Assembly (NCBI GenBank): GCA_035264885.1
Contig: DATFPK010000057.1
Location: forward strand, 1-42,320
Length of the DNA: 42,320 nt
From: DATFPK01 sp035264885
GTDB lineage: Bacteria > Actinomycetota > Thermoleophilia > Solirubrobacterales > 70-9
Reading direction: 5' to 3'
Shown: in pieces, positions 21,591-30,588 of the stretch
Position numbering within the stretch: the stretch's first letter is position 1
How the letters are laid out: every line of letters begins with the position of its first letter
The notes under the pieces: generated by a model
Databases searched by the model: none
What the model saw: only the letters and a program-made list of their open reading frames with translations
Told to the model about the DNA's origin: nothing
Program-made: the position numbers and the translations under genes

Positions 21591-22486
21591 CCGCCCGGCG
21601 CCGAGACCGGCGCATGGGCGATCGAGCCCGGCCTGCCCACCCGCTCCGGGTGGAAGAGGTGGGCCAGCAGCTCGACGCCTTCGACCAGCCGCGGTCCCGG
21701 GCGCGAGAACGACGCGGCGGCATCGACGGCGTGCACCTCGGACGCCACCCCCTCGAGCTCGACCCGGTGCAGCGCCGCTTCGCGGGCGGCTTCCTCGGCC
21801 TCGTAGCCGCAGGGCATGACGACGGCGATCCTCGGCGAGAGACGGCGCAGCGCGCGCCAGGTCGTCTCGACAGAGCGCCCGCCGTCGGATCCGGCCACGT
21901 CGCATCCGCCGGCCCGCGCGACCATCTCCGGCACCCAGTGCCCGGCCGCGTATGGCGGGTCGAGCCACTCGAGACAGGCGACCGCGGGACGTGGTGCGCC
22001 GTCGACCGCGCCGTCGACCGCGGCGAGCCGTTCCTCCAACTCGGCGCGCAGCTCGCGGCCGGCCTCGGCCGCGCCGGCGGCGGCCGCCAGCGTGACCAGG
22101 TCGGCGAGGACGTCGGCGAGAGTGGACGGGTCGAGGCTGAGGACCCTCGGCCCGCGGGGGAGCCGCCGGGCGACGGCGAGGACGTCGTCGTAGGACACGG
22201 CGCATACCTCGCAGACCGCCTGCGTCACCACCAGGTCGGGTTCGACTTCTCGCAGCAGCTCCTCGTCGAGCTCGTAGAGCGCCCTGCCCTCCCCGGTCAG
22301 GCGCTTGACCTCGGCGTCGATCCCACCCGCGTCAAGCCCCGCCGGGATGACCGTGCGGGTGAGGTGCGGCAGCCGCCGCGCCGCGGGCGGATGGTGGCAC
22401 TCGTGGGTTACGGCGACGACGCGGTCGCCGAGCCCGAGTGCGAATAGCATCTCGGTTGCCGAGGGAACCAGACTCGCAATCCGCAT
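21587..22486 (-). CDS. BtuF-like cobalamin/metal-chelate binding protein without signal peptide
   Basis: 299 residues from ATG 22486; a longer frame exists but its extra 131 codons overlap the carbinolamine dehydratase gene. The fold signature of periplasmic-binding (Fe3+-siderophore/B12) proteins is seen: IASLVPSATEMLFALGLGDRVVAVTHECHHP, the turn DLVVTQAVCEVCAV, then PRVLSLDPSTLADVLADL and the GHWVPEMVARAGG block. There is no signal peptide or lipobox, and no ABC permease or ATPase adjoins. The group lacking a signal peptide is annotated as cobalamin-binding but its role is unclear. It is divergent from phhB across 12 bp. Confidence 0.8.
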   Translation of the reverse strand: MRIASLVPSATEMLFALGLGDRVVAVTHECHHPPAARRLPHLTRTVIPAGLDAGGIDAEVKRLTGEGRALYELDEELLREVEPDLVVTQAVCEVCAVSYDDVLAVARRLPRGPRVLSLDPSTLADVLADLVTLAAAAGAAEAGRELRAELEERLAAVDGAVDGAPRPAVACLEWLDPPYAAGHWVPEMVARAGGCDVAGSDGGRSVETTWRALRRLSPRIAVVMPCGYEAEEAAREAALHRVELEGVASEVHAVDAAASFSRPGPRLVEGVELLAHLFHPERVGRPGSIAHAPVSAPGG

Positions 22487-22498
22487 CGGAGGCGGACT

Positions 22499-22777
22499 AT
22501 GGCACTGCTGAGCGACGAGGAGATCGAGGGCCGGCTGGCCGAACTGGATGGCTGGCGCCAGATCGGCGACGCGATCGTCAAGACGTTTGAACGCGACGAC
22601 TTCGCCGGCTCGGTGAAGTTCGTCGACCGAATCCTCGAGCCCGCCGAGGAGATGAACCACCACCCGGACGTGTCGATCTCCTGGAGCGAGGTCGAGGTCT
22701 CGATCAGCACCCACTCCGAGGGCGGCCTCACCGTCGCGGACTTCGAGCTCGCGCGGCGGATCGACGGGCTCGGCTAG
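22499..22777 (+). CDS. Pterin-4a-carbinolamine dehydratase
   Basis: 92 residues from ATG 22499. The PCD signature is intact: EEMNHHPDVSISWSEVEVSISTHSEGGLTVAD with His54, His55, Pro56 and Asp57, plus the Trp19 region LDGWRQIGDAIVKTFERDDF. The enzyme dehydrates 4a-hydroxytetrahydropterin formed by pterin-dependent hydroxylases, or can be DCoH-like. No aromatic amino-acid hydroxylase is seen in this window, so the pterin partner is elsewhere or the protein has another role, as suggested for molybdopterin metabolism. Length matches the family exactly. Confidence 0.93.
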   Translation: MALLSDEEIEGRLAELDGWRQIGDAIVKTFERDDFAGSVKFVDRILEPAEEMNHHPDVSISWSEVEVSISTHSEGGLTVADFELARRIDGLG

Positions 22778-22842
22778 CCGGGCGGAGCGTCCCTCACGCG
22801 CGAATAATCCGGCCGCTCCCCGGGTATCCTTCCAGCGCCTGT

Positions 22843-22923
22843 ATGGCAGACGACGACCTCCCTCGAAGTACGAGGCCACATAGCCGGCCCGGCCGGACGC
22901 GGGAGCGGACGAGCCCTCGATGA
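22843..22923 (+). CDS. Possible 26-codon upstream ORF overlapping the CNNM transporter start
   Basis: ATG 22843 to TGA 22921-22923 encodes an Asp/Pro start (MADDDLPRSTRP) and an Arg-rich rest. Its stop overlaps the transporter ATG at 22920 (ATGA). It contains an inverted repeat CCTCG-AAGTA-CGAGG at 22861-22875. A weak -10-like TATCCT (22825-22830) lies 12 nt before. Eight of its 26 codons end in A or T (CCT, CGA, AGT, CAT, CCA), unlike genes here, so it is either not a gene or a leader whose slow translation matters. Low confidence. Confidence 0.3.
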   Translation: MADDDLPRSTRPHSRPGRTRERTSPR

Positions 22924-24224
22924 CCGCCGTCTATCTCGTCCTCCTGATCCTGCTCGTCCTGCTGAACGGGTTCTTCGTCGCGGCGGAGTTCGGACTCGTG
23001 CGCGCCCGCCGGAGCAAGATCGAGCAGCTCGCCGCCGAGGGCGAGGCGAGCGCCGGGGCGGTCATCGAGCAGCTCGAGGACCTGTCGGAGACCCTGTCGG
23101 CCTGCCAGCTCGGAATCACGATGGCTTCGCTGGGCATCGGCTTCCTCGGCGAGCCGGCGCTCGCAGCGCTGTTCGAGCCGGCGCTGGGCGACGCCTTCTC
23201 GCACGCGGTCGCCGTGGCGATCGCGTTCGCGCTGGCCTTCACGCTCGCCACCGCCCTGCACATCACGGTCGGGGAACAGGTGCCGAAGATGCTGGCGATC
23301 AGCCGGGCCGAGTCCACAGCGCGGCGTGTCGCGCGGCCGCTCAACTGGTTCAGGGTCATCAGCGCGCCCCTGACCCATGTCCTCAACTGGAGCTCGAACC
23401 GGATGGTCCGCCTGCTCGGAGTCGACCCCGACGACCTCGAGGAGCGGCACACCGCCGAGGACGTGAAGATGATCATCGAGAGCTCGAGCTCGGGCGGCGA
23501 CCTCGATCCCGGCGAGGCCGTGATGCTGAGCGGCGTCTTCCACCTCCACGAGCAGGAGGCGCGCGAGGTCATGACCCCGATCCCGGCCGTGGTCACGGTC
23601 GACTCGTCGGAGACGATCGAGGCGGCCCTGCGGCGCTGTGTCACCTCCGGGCATACGCGGCTCGTCGTCATCGAGGACGGCAACCCCGACCGGGTCAAGG
23701 GGATCGTCCACAACAACAGCCTCGCCCGGCTCTACATGAGCGAGGGGCCGGAGGCCTCGATCGGGCCGGCGGTCCGCGACGCCCTGATCGTCCCGGAGAC
23801 GCGGCCGCTCGACGACCTGCTCCAGGACCTGCAGCGCCAGCGGACCTCGATCGCGGTGATCGTCGACGAGTACGGTCGGACGGTCGGCATCGTCACCGTT
23901 GAGGACATCCTCGAGGAGGTGGTGGGCGAGATCGAGGACGAGACCGATCCTCGCGCCGCCGACCTGCGCCGCCTGACGAACGGAGACTGGTTCGTCCGCG
24001 GGCACGTCGCGCTGGGCGACCTCACCGACGCCGGAATCGAGCTGCCGGTCGACACGGACGCCTACAACTCGGTCGGCGGATTCGTCTTCGGCGAGCTGGG
24101 CCGCCTGCCGAAGCGAGGCGACAAGGTGCGCGTCGACAGTTACGAGATCAGGGTCGAGAGCGTCCGCGAGAACCGCATCGAGGCGGTCCGGATCACCCAC
24201 GTCTCCGAGCGCGAAGCGGCCTGA
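22920..24224 (+). CDS. CNNM/CorC-family transporter (DUF21, CBS pair, CorC domain)
   Basis: 434 residues. The DUF21 membrane domain (about 1-190) opens with LLILLVLLNGFFVAAEFGLVRARR and has further helices up to TLATALHITVGEQVPKMLAI, the G-E-x-x-P-K motif of the family. Two CBS domains span about 215-345 (EVMTPIPAVVTVDSSETIEA; TSIAVIVDEYGRTVGIVTVEDILEEVVGEIEDETD). The CorC/HlyC domain ends the protein (YNSVGGFVFGELGRLPKRGDKV). These proteins move Mg2+ or Co2+, or sense them. A 26-codon ORF overlaps its start. The start ATG 22920 agrees with the usual N-terminus. Exact ion and direction cannot be read from sequence. Confidence 0.92.
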   Translation: MTAVYLVLLILLVLLNGFFVAAEFGLVRARRSKIEQLAAEGEASAGAVIEQLEDLSETLSACQLGITMASLGIGFLGEPALAALFEPALGDAFSHAVAVAIAFALAFTLATALHITVGEQVPKMLAISRAESTARRVARPLNWFRVISAPLTHVLNWSSNRMVRLLGVDPDDLEERHTAEDVKMIIESSSSGGDLDPGEAVMLSGVFHLHEQEAREVMTPIPAVVTVDSSETIEAALRRCVTSGHTRLVVIEDGNPDRVKGIVHNNSLARLYMSEGPEASIGPAVRDALIVPETRPLDDLLQDLQRQRTSIAVIVDEYGRTVGIVTVEDILEEVVGEIEDETDPRAADLRRLTNGDWFVRGHVALGDLTDAGIELPVDTDAYNSVGGFVFGELGRLPKRGDKVRVDSYEIRVESVRENRIEAVRITHVSEREAA

Positions 24225-24291
24225 TTTCCGTCCGCGGCCGGGGATAGCTTGCCGCGGCAACCCGCACCACGCCGACGCTGGAGGTTCTGTC

Positions 24292-24534
24292 ATGTGGGTT
24301 GTCCGACTGAGCGACAAGCAGCTCGAGGTCCTGCGGGCATTGCTTCGCTCCGAAGAGCACCTCGGCCCGGCGCTCCAGGGCGCCCTCGAGGCGCTGGACC
24401 TGGCCCGGTTCGACGACCTGCCGGAGGCCGGGCTCCCCTGGGAAGAGGTCCAGGAGGCGGCGCAGCGCCAGGGGATCTCCGAGGCCGACGTGATCTGGGA
24501 TCTCTCGGGGAAGCGGGGCCGCCCGGTCGGCTGA
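24292..24534 (+). CDS. Small conserved-looking protein, function unknown
   Basis: 80 residues from ATG 24292 with GGAGG 8 nt upstream. Mostly helical: RLSDKQLEVLRALLRSEEHL, then ALQGALEALDLARFDDL and SEADVIWDLSGKRGRPVG. No membrane segment, no Cys cluster. I do not recognise a family. Good Shine-Dalgarno and codon pattern support it as a real gene, placed between the CNNM transporter and the convergent antiporter. Confidence 0.65.
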   Translation: MWVVRLSDKQLEVLRALLRSEEHLGPALQGALEALDLARFDDLPEAGLPWEEVQEAAQRQGISEADVIWDLSGKRGRPVG

Positions 24535-24546
24535 GCGCCGCTCCGG

Positions 24547-26130
24547 CTAGATCTCCAGCCGCGTGTCCTCGAGGTCGAGCTCGCGCTCGAGCCGCTGCAT
24601 CACCTCGTTCGAGATCTCGCCCTCGTTGCGCAGCCGCACCAGCGCGTCGCGCTGGGCGTCGATCACCTCCCGCAGCAGCCGCTGATAGGCACGGCTGCGA
24701 TCCTCGATCCGCTGGTCGCCGTCACCGTCGCGCTGCGCGGAGAAGCGGGTCTGGCGGTAGCGGAGAAGACCGCGCATCCGGTCGACGGTGTCGTCGCGGG
24801 TCCAGTCCTCGCCGGCGAGCTCGTCGAGCCGCTCCAGTCCGGCCTCGGCGGCGTGGATCCTGCCGTGCAGCTCCTCGTGGATCTCGCTGTCGTCACCGAC
24901 TATGCCGAGCCTGCGGATCAGCATGGGCAGGGTCAGGCCCTGCAGCAGCAGCGTCGCGAGGATCACGCAGAAGGCGAGGAAGATGATCAGGTCGCGGTGC
25001 GGGAACGGGTCGCCGGCGTCGGTCTGCAGGGGGAGGGCGAGGGCGGCTGCCAGAGTCACCGCGCCGCGCATGCCGGCCCACCCGCCGATCAGCCTGACGC
25101 GCCAGTCGGATCGGCGCTCGATCTGCGAGGACCGCCGGTCGAGGACACGGATCAGGAAGACGATCGTCTGGCCCCAGGCCAGGCGGGTGAGGATCACGGT
25201 GGCGCTGACCGCGGCGCCGTACCCGACCAGCTCGGCGGTCGAGTACTCGCCGATGCCATCGAGCACGACCGGAAGCTGGAGGCCGACCAGGATGAACAGG
25301 GTCGCGTTGAGCAGGAACTGGAGCTGGGCCCAGACCGGCCGTCCCTGCATCCGCATCTCGGCGCTCGAGACCTCGGGCGCCCGCCAGCCGAGGTAGATGC
25401 CGGCCGTCACCGCGGCGAGCACGCCGGAGAGCCCGAGCTCCTCGGCGGGCAGGTACGCCGCGTAGGCGGTCGCCAGCGAGATCGTGATCTCGACGGGAGG
25501 GTCCTCGATCCGCTTGCGCATCTCGGCGATCGGCCCGCCGACGAGGAGGCCGATCGCGATGCCTCCGGCGGCGCTGCCGACCAGCTCCAGGCTCGCGTCG
25601 ACAAGGGAGAAGCTGCCGGCGACCACGGCGGCGACGGCGGCGCGGTAGAGGACGAGCGCGGTTCCGTCGTTGATCAGGCTCTCGCCCTCGATGATGTTGG
25701 CGATCCGTCGCGGCGCGCCCTGCCGGCGGACGATCGTGGTGGCCGCGATCGGGTCGGTGGGGGAGACGATCGCGCCGAGCGCAAACGCGGCTCCCCACGT
25801 GAGCCCGTCGATCAGGGCGTGGGCGATGAGGGCGACCGTGACCGTCGTCGCCAGCACGAGTCCGACCGCGAGAAGGGAGATCGGGCGCAGGTCGGCCCGC
25901 AGGTCCCTCAGCGAGGCGAAGAAGGCGGCCGCGTAGAGCAGTGGCGGCAGGAAGAGGACGAGGACGAGGTCGGGGTCGAGCTCGACCTCGGGGATTCCCG
26001 GCACCAGGCCGATCGCGAGGCCCCCCACGACCAGCAGGATCGGGTACGGCACGTCGATCAGCCGGGCGAGCGTGCTCAGCGCCGCGATCGCGATCAGCAG
26101 CGCGAGAAAGAGCTCGGCCGAGATGCCCAT
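24547..26130 (-). CDS. Na+/H+ antiporter, NhaP/CPA1 type
   Basis: 527 residues. About 12 membrane helices occupy residues 1-410. The CPA1 ion-binding features are clear: SPTDPIAATTIV (Asp126) and EGESLINDGTALVLYR (Asn154-Asp155). The core is followed by a cytoplasmic regulatory tail of about 110 residues, rich in charged helices (ERLDELAGEDWTRDDTVDRM, IDAQRDALVRLRNEGEI). These proteins exchange Na+ or K+ for protons in pH and ion homeostasis. It overlaps no neighbour; the gap to the small plus-strand gene is 12 bp. Ion specificity is not determined. Confidence 0.93.
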   Translation of the reverse strand: MGISAELFLALLIAIAALSTLARLIDVPYPILLVVGGLAIGLVPGIPEVELDPDLVLVLFLPPLLYAAAFFASLRDLRADLRPISLLAVGLVLATTVTVALIAHALIDGLTWGAAFALGAIVSPTDPIAATTIVRRQGAPRRIANIIEGESLINDGTALVLYRAAVAAVVAGSFSLVDASLELVGSAAGGIAIGLLVGGPIAEMRKRIEDPPVEITISLATAYAAYLPAEELGLSGVLAAVTAGIYLGWRAPEVSSAEMRMQGRPVWAQLQFLLNATLFILVGLQLPVVLDGIGEYSTAELVGYGAAVSATVILTRLAWGQTIVFLIRVLDRRSSQIERRSDWRVRLIGGWAGMRGAVTLAAALALPLQTDAGDPFPHRDLIIFLAFCVILATLLLQGLTLPMLIRRLGIVGDDSEIHEELHGRIHAAEAGLERLDELAGEDWTRDDTVDRMRGLLRYRQTRFSAQRDGDGDQRIEDRSRAYQRLLREVIDAQRDALVRLRNEGEISNEVMQRLERELDLEDTRLEI

Positions 26131-26190
26131 GACGGAATGATCGCCCCCGGAGAGCGCCGGCGCCCGCCGCCCGGCCGCGACCTTCGGGGC

Positions 26191-27030
<840 letters not shown>

Positions 27031-27085
27031 CGCGCGATTGCTATCACGCGCCGTAAGAGGGGGCGACGCGGCCGGTTCGGCCTGG

Positions 27086-27101
27086 CTGACTGACCAGTCA
27101 A
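27086..27101. promoter_or_regulatory. Palindromic operator in the divergent thiolase / hydroxyacyl-CoA dehydrogenase promoter
   Basis: CTGAC-TGACCA-GTCAA, arms of five with six central bases, typical of TetR-family operators for acyl-CoA regulators. It is 56 nt from the GTG at 27030 and 62 nt from the ATG at 27164, so one site can control both genes. Two similar sites occur at 37447 and 37483. Confidence 0.72.
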
Positions 27102-27163
27102 TCGAGTACCCTTGCGCGTAGGCGCAGCACCGGTTCAGCGACCCGAAACGGAAGGCTTTCCCG

Positions 27164-28342
27164 ATGGAGAACGGCAAGTTCGGCGGCCGCGAGGTCGTCA
27201 TCGTCGAGGCGGTACGGACCCCGATCGGCCGGGGGCACGAGGAGAAGGGCTACTACAAGGAGGTCCATCCCTCGAACCTCCTCGCCAAGACCTACACCGA
27301 GGTGCTCGACCGGGCGGGCATCGACGCGTCCGAGGTCGAGGACGTCGTGACCGGCTGCGTCCAGCAGTTCGGCGAGCAGGGCATGAACATCGGCCGGAAC
27401 GCCTGGCTCGAGGCCGGGCTACCGATCGAGACGCCGGCGACGACGATCGACCGCCAGTGCGGCTCCGCCCAGCAGGCCGTCAACTTCGCAGCGGCCCTGG
27501 TCGCCTCGGGGGTCCACGACGTCGCGATCGGCTCCGGCGTCGAGCACATGGGCCACATCTCCTTCGCCGACGGCATGCAGGTCATGCAGGAGCACGGCGC
27601 CGCGTTCTCGAGCGAGCTGCTCGAGCGCTACAACCTCGTCCCGCAGGGCATCTCGGCCGAGATGATCGCCGACAAGTGGGAGATCCCCCGGTCCGAGCTC
27701 GACGAGCTCGGCCTGCGGTCCCACCAACTCGCCGCGAAGGCGACGGAGGAGGGGCGCTTCGAGCGCGAGATCGTGCCGTTCCAGGTCAACGGCGACACCT
27801 ACGCGAGCGACCAGGGCATCCGGCCCGACACGACCCTGGAGAAGCTCTCCGGGCTCAAGCCCGCCTTCAAGGACGACGGGACGATCACGGCCGGAAACTC
27901 CTCGCAGATCTCCGACGGCGCCGCCGCGGTGCTGCTGATGAGCCGCGAGAAGGCCGAGTCCCTCGGCCTCGAGGCCCGGGCGAAGGTCGTCGACCAGACC
28001 ACCGTCGGCGTCGACCCGGTGATGATGCTGACCGGCCCGATCCCGGCGACGCAGAAGCTGCTCGAGCGCAACGGGATGCAGATGGACGACATCGACCTGG
28101 TCGAGATCAACGAGGCCTTCGCGTCGGTGGTCGCCGCCTGGCGCCGCGAGCTCGATCCCGACATGGACCGGGTCAACGTCAACGGCGGGGCGATCGCCCT
28201 CGGCCACCCGCTCGGCTCGACCGGCGCGCGGCTGATCACGACACTGCTCCACGAGATGGAGCGCTCCGACAAGGAGACCGGCCTCGTGACGATGTGCTGC
28301 GGCGGCGGTCTCGGCACCGGCACCCTGATCCAGCGGGTCTAG
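27164..28342 (+). CDS. Acetyl-CoA acetyltransferase (thiolase)
   Basis: 392 residues from ATG 27164. Active-site Cys99 is in TIDRQCGSAQQAV. The C-terminal His is in VNVNGGAIALGHPLGSTGARL, and the second Cys in TMCCGGGLGTGTL. VEINEAFASVVAAW is also conserved. Degradative thiolases cleave 3-oxoacyl-CoA with CoA to acetyl-CoA. It is divergent from 3-hydroxyacyl-CoA dehydrogenase and is followed 23 bp later by the KstD-like flavoprotein, fitting a fatty acid or steroid/terpenoid side-chain route. Length is usual for the family. Confidence 0.95.
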   Translation: MENGKFGGREVVIVEAVRTPIGRGHEEKGYYKEVHPSNLLAKTYTEVLDRAGIDASEVEDVVTGCVQQFGEQGMNIGRNAWLEAGLPIETPATTIDRQCGSAQQAVNFAAALVASGVHDVAIGSGVEHMGHISFADGMQVMQEHGAAFSSELLERYNLVPQGISAEMIADKWEIPRSELDELGLRSHQLAAKATEEGRFEREIVPFQVNGDTYASDQGIRPDTTLEKLSGLKPAFKDDGTITAGNSSQISDGAAAVLLMSREKAESLGLEARAKVVDQTTVGVDPVMMLTGPIPATQKLLERNGMQMDDIDLVEINEAFASVVAAWRRELDPDMDRVNVNGGAIALGHPLGSTGARLITTLLHEMERSDKETGLVTMCCGGGLGTGTLIQRV

Positions 28343-28365
28343 GCGCCATCGCGGCGCGGGGTCCT

Positions 28366-30030
28366 TTGGCCGCGGAGGCCGAATACGACGCCGTGGTGGT
28401 CGGCGGCGGGCTCGCCGGGCTCGTCGCCACCGCCGAGCTGACCGATGCGGGACAGAGGGTCGCGGTCCTCGACCAGGAGCCGGAGGCGTCGCTCGGCGGC
28501 CAGGCCTTCTGGTCGTTCGGCGGCCTCTTCCTCGTCGACAGCCCGGAGCAGCGGCGCCTGCGGATCAGGGACTCCCGTGAGCTCGCCTGGCAGGACTGGC
28601 TCGGCACCGCGGGCTTCGACCGGGCCGAGGACCGGTGGCCGCGGCGCTGGGCCGAGGCGTACGTGGAGTTCGCCGCGGGCGAGAAGCGCGCGTGGCTGCG
28701 CGAGCAGGGCGTCCGGGTCCTGCCCCAGGTCGGCTGGGCCGAGCGGGGCGGGTACGGAGCGATCGGGCACGGGAACTCGGTACCCCGCTTCCACGTCACC
28801 TGGGGAACGGGACCGGGGGTGCTCGAGCCGTTCGTCCGCCGCGTCCGCGCCGCCCAGGAGCGCGGGCTCGTCGACCTGCGGTTCCGCCACCGGGTCGACG
28901 AGCTGAGGCTGAGCGAGGGCGCCTTGACCGGCGTCGCCGGGTCGGTGCTCGAGCCGAGCGCGGTGAAGCGCGGCCGCCAGAGCTCCCGCGAGGTCGTCGG
29001 CGAGTTCGATCTGCGGGCGGGGGCGGTTGTCGTCGCCTCGGGCGGCATCGGCGGCGACCACGAGCTGGTCCGCCGCAACTGGCCGCAGCGGCTCGGCACC
29101 CCGCCGAAGCACATGATCACGGGGGTGCCCCACCACGTCGACGGCCGGATGATCGAGATCACGCGGTCGGCCGGCGGCCGGGTCATCAACCCGGACCGGA
29201 TGTGGCACTACACCGAGGGCATCCGGAACTGGGACCCGATCTGGCCCCTCCACGGCATCCGCATCCTTCCCGGTCCCTCGCCGCTGTGGCTCGACGCGAC
29301 CGGGCGCCGCCTGCCGGTCCCGCTCTTCCCGGGGTTCGACACCCTCGGCACGCTCGAGCACATCATGCGGACCGGCCACGACCACACGTGGTTCATCCTC
29401 ACCCAGAAGATCATCGAGCGGGAGTTCGCTCTCTCCGGCTCCGAGCAGAACCCCGACATCACCGGCAAGAGCGTCCGCGAGCTGGTCAAGAGCCGGCTCG
29501 GGGGCGGCGCGCCGGGACCGGTCGAGGCCTTCAAGCGCCACGGCGGCGACTTCGTCGTCGAGCGTGACCTGCGGGCGCTGGTCGACCGGATGAACGAGCT
29601 GACCGACGAGCCGCTGCTCGACTTCGCGCAGGTCGAGAGCGAGATCCTCGCCCGCGACAGGGAGATGAACAATCCGTTCAGCAAGGACCTCCAGGTGACC
29701 GCCATCCACGGAGCTCGCCGCTACCTCGCCGACCGGGTCACCCGGATCGCCGCGCCCCACAAGCTTCTCGACCCAAGCGCAGGGCCGCTGATCGGAGTCA
29801 AGCTCCACATCCTCACCCGCAAGACGCTCGGCGGACTCGAGACCGACCTCGACGGCCGGGTCCTCGGTGACGCGGGCGCGCCGGTACCCGGCCTGTACGC
29901 GGCCGGGGAGGCGTCGGGGTTCGGCGGCGGCGGAATGCACGGCTACCGGGCCCTCGAGGGCACCTTCCTCGGCGGCTGCCTCTTCTCCGGGCGCACCGCC
30001 GGCCGCGCCCTGGCGCGGGCGCTTGCCTGA
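28366..30030 (+). CDS. FAD-dependent dehydrogenase, KstD/fumarate-reductase-like
   Basis: 554 residues from TTG 28366; no ATG or GTG stands before the FAD loop, so TTG is chosen. The loop is YDAVVVGGGLAGLVATAEL with the distal Glu/Asp region VAVLDQEP, and the C-terminal flavin block is GLYAAGEASGFGGGGMHGYRALEGTFLGGCLFSGRTAG. A mid-protein AGAVVVASGGIGGDHEL is also typical. The family includes 3-ketosteroid delta-1-dehydrogenases and FAD-binding dehydrogenases of unknown substrate, to which this length (about 550) fits best. Co-orientation with the thiolase and acyl-CoA dehydrogenases suggests steroid or branched lipid catabolism, not proven. Confidence 0.86.
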   Translation: MAAEAEYDAVVVGGGLAGLVATAELTDAGQRVAVLDQEPEASLGGQAFWSFGGLFLVDSPEQRRLRIRDSRELAWQDWLGTAGFDRAEDRWPRRWAEAYVEFAAGEKRAWLREQGVRVLPQVGWAERGGYGAIGHGNSVPRFHVTWGTGPGVLEPFVRRVRAAQERGLVDLRFRHRVDELRLSEGALTGVAGSVLEPSAVKRGRQSSREVVGEFDLRAGAVVVASGGIGGDHELVRRNWPQRLGTPPKHMITGVPHHVDGRMIEITRSAGGRVINPDRMWHYTEGIRNWDPIWPLHGIRILPGPSPLWLDATGRRLPVPLFPGFDTLGTLEHIMRTGHDHTWFILTQKIIEREFALSGSEQNPDITGKSVRELVKSRLGGGAPGPVEAFKRHGGDFVVERDLRALVDRMNELTDEPLLDFAQVESEILARDREMNNPFSKDLQVTAIHGARRYLADRVTRIAAPHKLLDPSAGPLIGVKLHILTRKTLGGLETDLDGRVLGDAGAPVPGLYAAGEASGFGGGGMHGYRALEGTFLGGCLFSGRTAGRALARALA

Positions 30031-30091
30031 GCCCCCAGTGAGGGCCTCCTGTGCATAGAGTGCGCGGCCCAAGCCACCGAGGGAGGAAGAC

Positions 30092-30526
30092 TTGAAGAAG
30101 CTCATGTACCTGGGCGCCGTCACCGCCGCTCTGTTCGCGATCGGATGTGGAGGCGATGACGACGACGGCAGCTCGCTCAGCAAGCAGGAGTTCCTGAAGC
30201 AGGGGAACGAGATCTGCGCCAAGGGCAACCAAGAGCTCGACCAGGCGGCGCAGAAGACCTTCTCCGGCGGCCCGCCCTCGGCGGAGGAGGCCAGCGCCTT
30301 CGTCAACGACGAGCTGATTCCGAACGTCGAAGACCAGGTCTCCCAGCTCCGCGACCTCAGCCCGCCCGAGGGTGACGAGGACGAGGTGAACGCGATCCTC
30401 GATGCCGCCGACGAGGGACTTTCGAAGAGCGAGGACGACCCGGCCGGCGTCTTCCAGGAGGGCGACCCGTTCGCCGAGGCGAACAAGCTGGCCCGCGACT
30501 ACGGTCTGGTCGCCTGCGGTTCCTGA
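30092..30526 (+). CDS. Small probable lipoprotein, function unknown
   Basis: 144 residues from TTG 30092, with GGGAGGA just upstream. The signal peptide MKKLMYLGAVTAALFAIGC ends in a lipobox-like AIGC, followed by an acidic linker GGDDDDGSS. The mature part is helical (SKQEFLKQGNEICAKGNQELDQ, VNDELIPNVEDQVSQL), with two further cysteines (EICAKG and VACGS at the end) that could form a disulfide. Similar short lipoproteins are common in Thermoleophilia, with no known function. A strong hairpin terminates the unit. Confidence 0.75.
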   Translation: MKKLMYLGAVTAALFAIGCGGDDDDGSSLSKQEFLKQGNEICAKGNQELDQAAQKTFSGGPPSAEEASAFVNDELIPNVEDQVSQLRDLSPPEGDEDEVNAILDAADEGLSKSEDDPAGVFQEGDPFAEANKLARDYGLVACGS

Positions 30527-30532
30527 CCGGCA

Positions 30533-30568
30533 GCTGACCCGGCTGGCCGGACGGCCAGCCGGGTCAGC
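30533..30568 (+). terminator. 16-bp perfect hairpin after the lipoprotein gene
   Basis: GCTGACCCGGCTGGCC (30533-30548) and GGCCAGCCGGGTCAGC (30553-30568) pair without a mismatch around GGAC. It starts 6 nt after the stop and ends 20 nt before the next start. No T-tract follows, as in many actinobacterial terminators. It would insulate the acyl-CoA dehydrogenase gene. Confidence 0.75.
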
Positions 30569-30588
30569 CCAACCGATACGCTGGCGCC

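Noticed and set aside
20555..22447. Long plus-strand open frame across anti-sigma, rhomboid and BtuF-like genes
   Set aside because: Shadow frame of real genes on both strands with Arg-rich composition and no domain.
22487..22498. Cobalamin riboswitch for the BtuF-like gene
   Set aside because: Only 12 bp separate the divergent starts, too short for one, and no B12-box sequence is present.
22778..22919. M-box or other Mg2+ riboswitch before the CNNM transporter
   Set aside because: None of the M-box conserved blocks could be found; only a small hairpin and a short ORF are visible.
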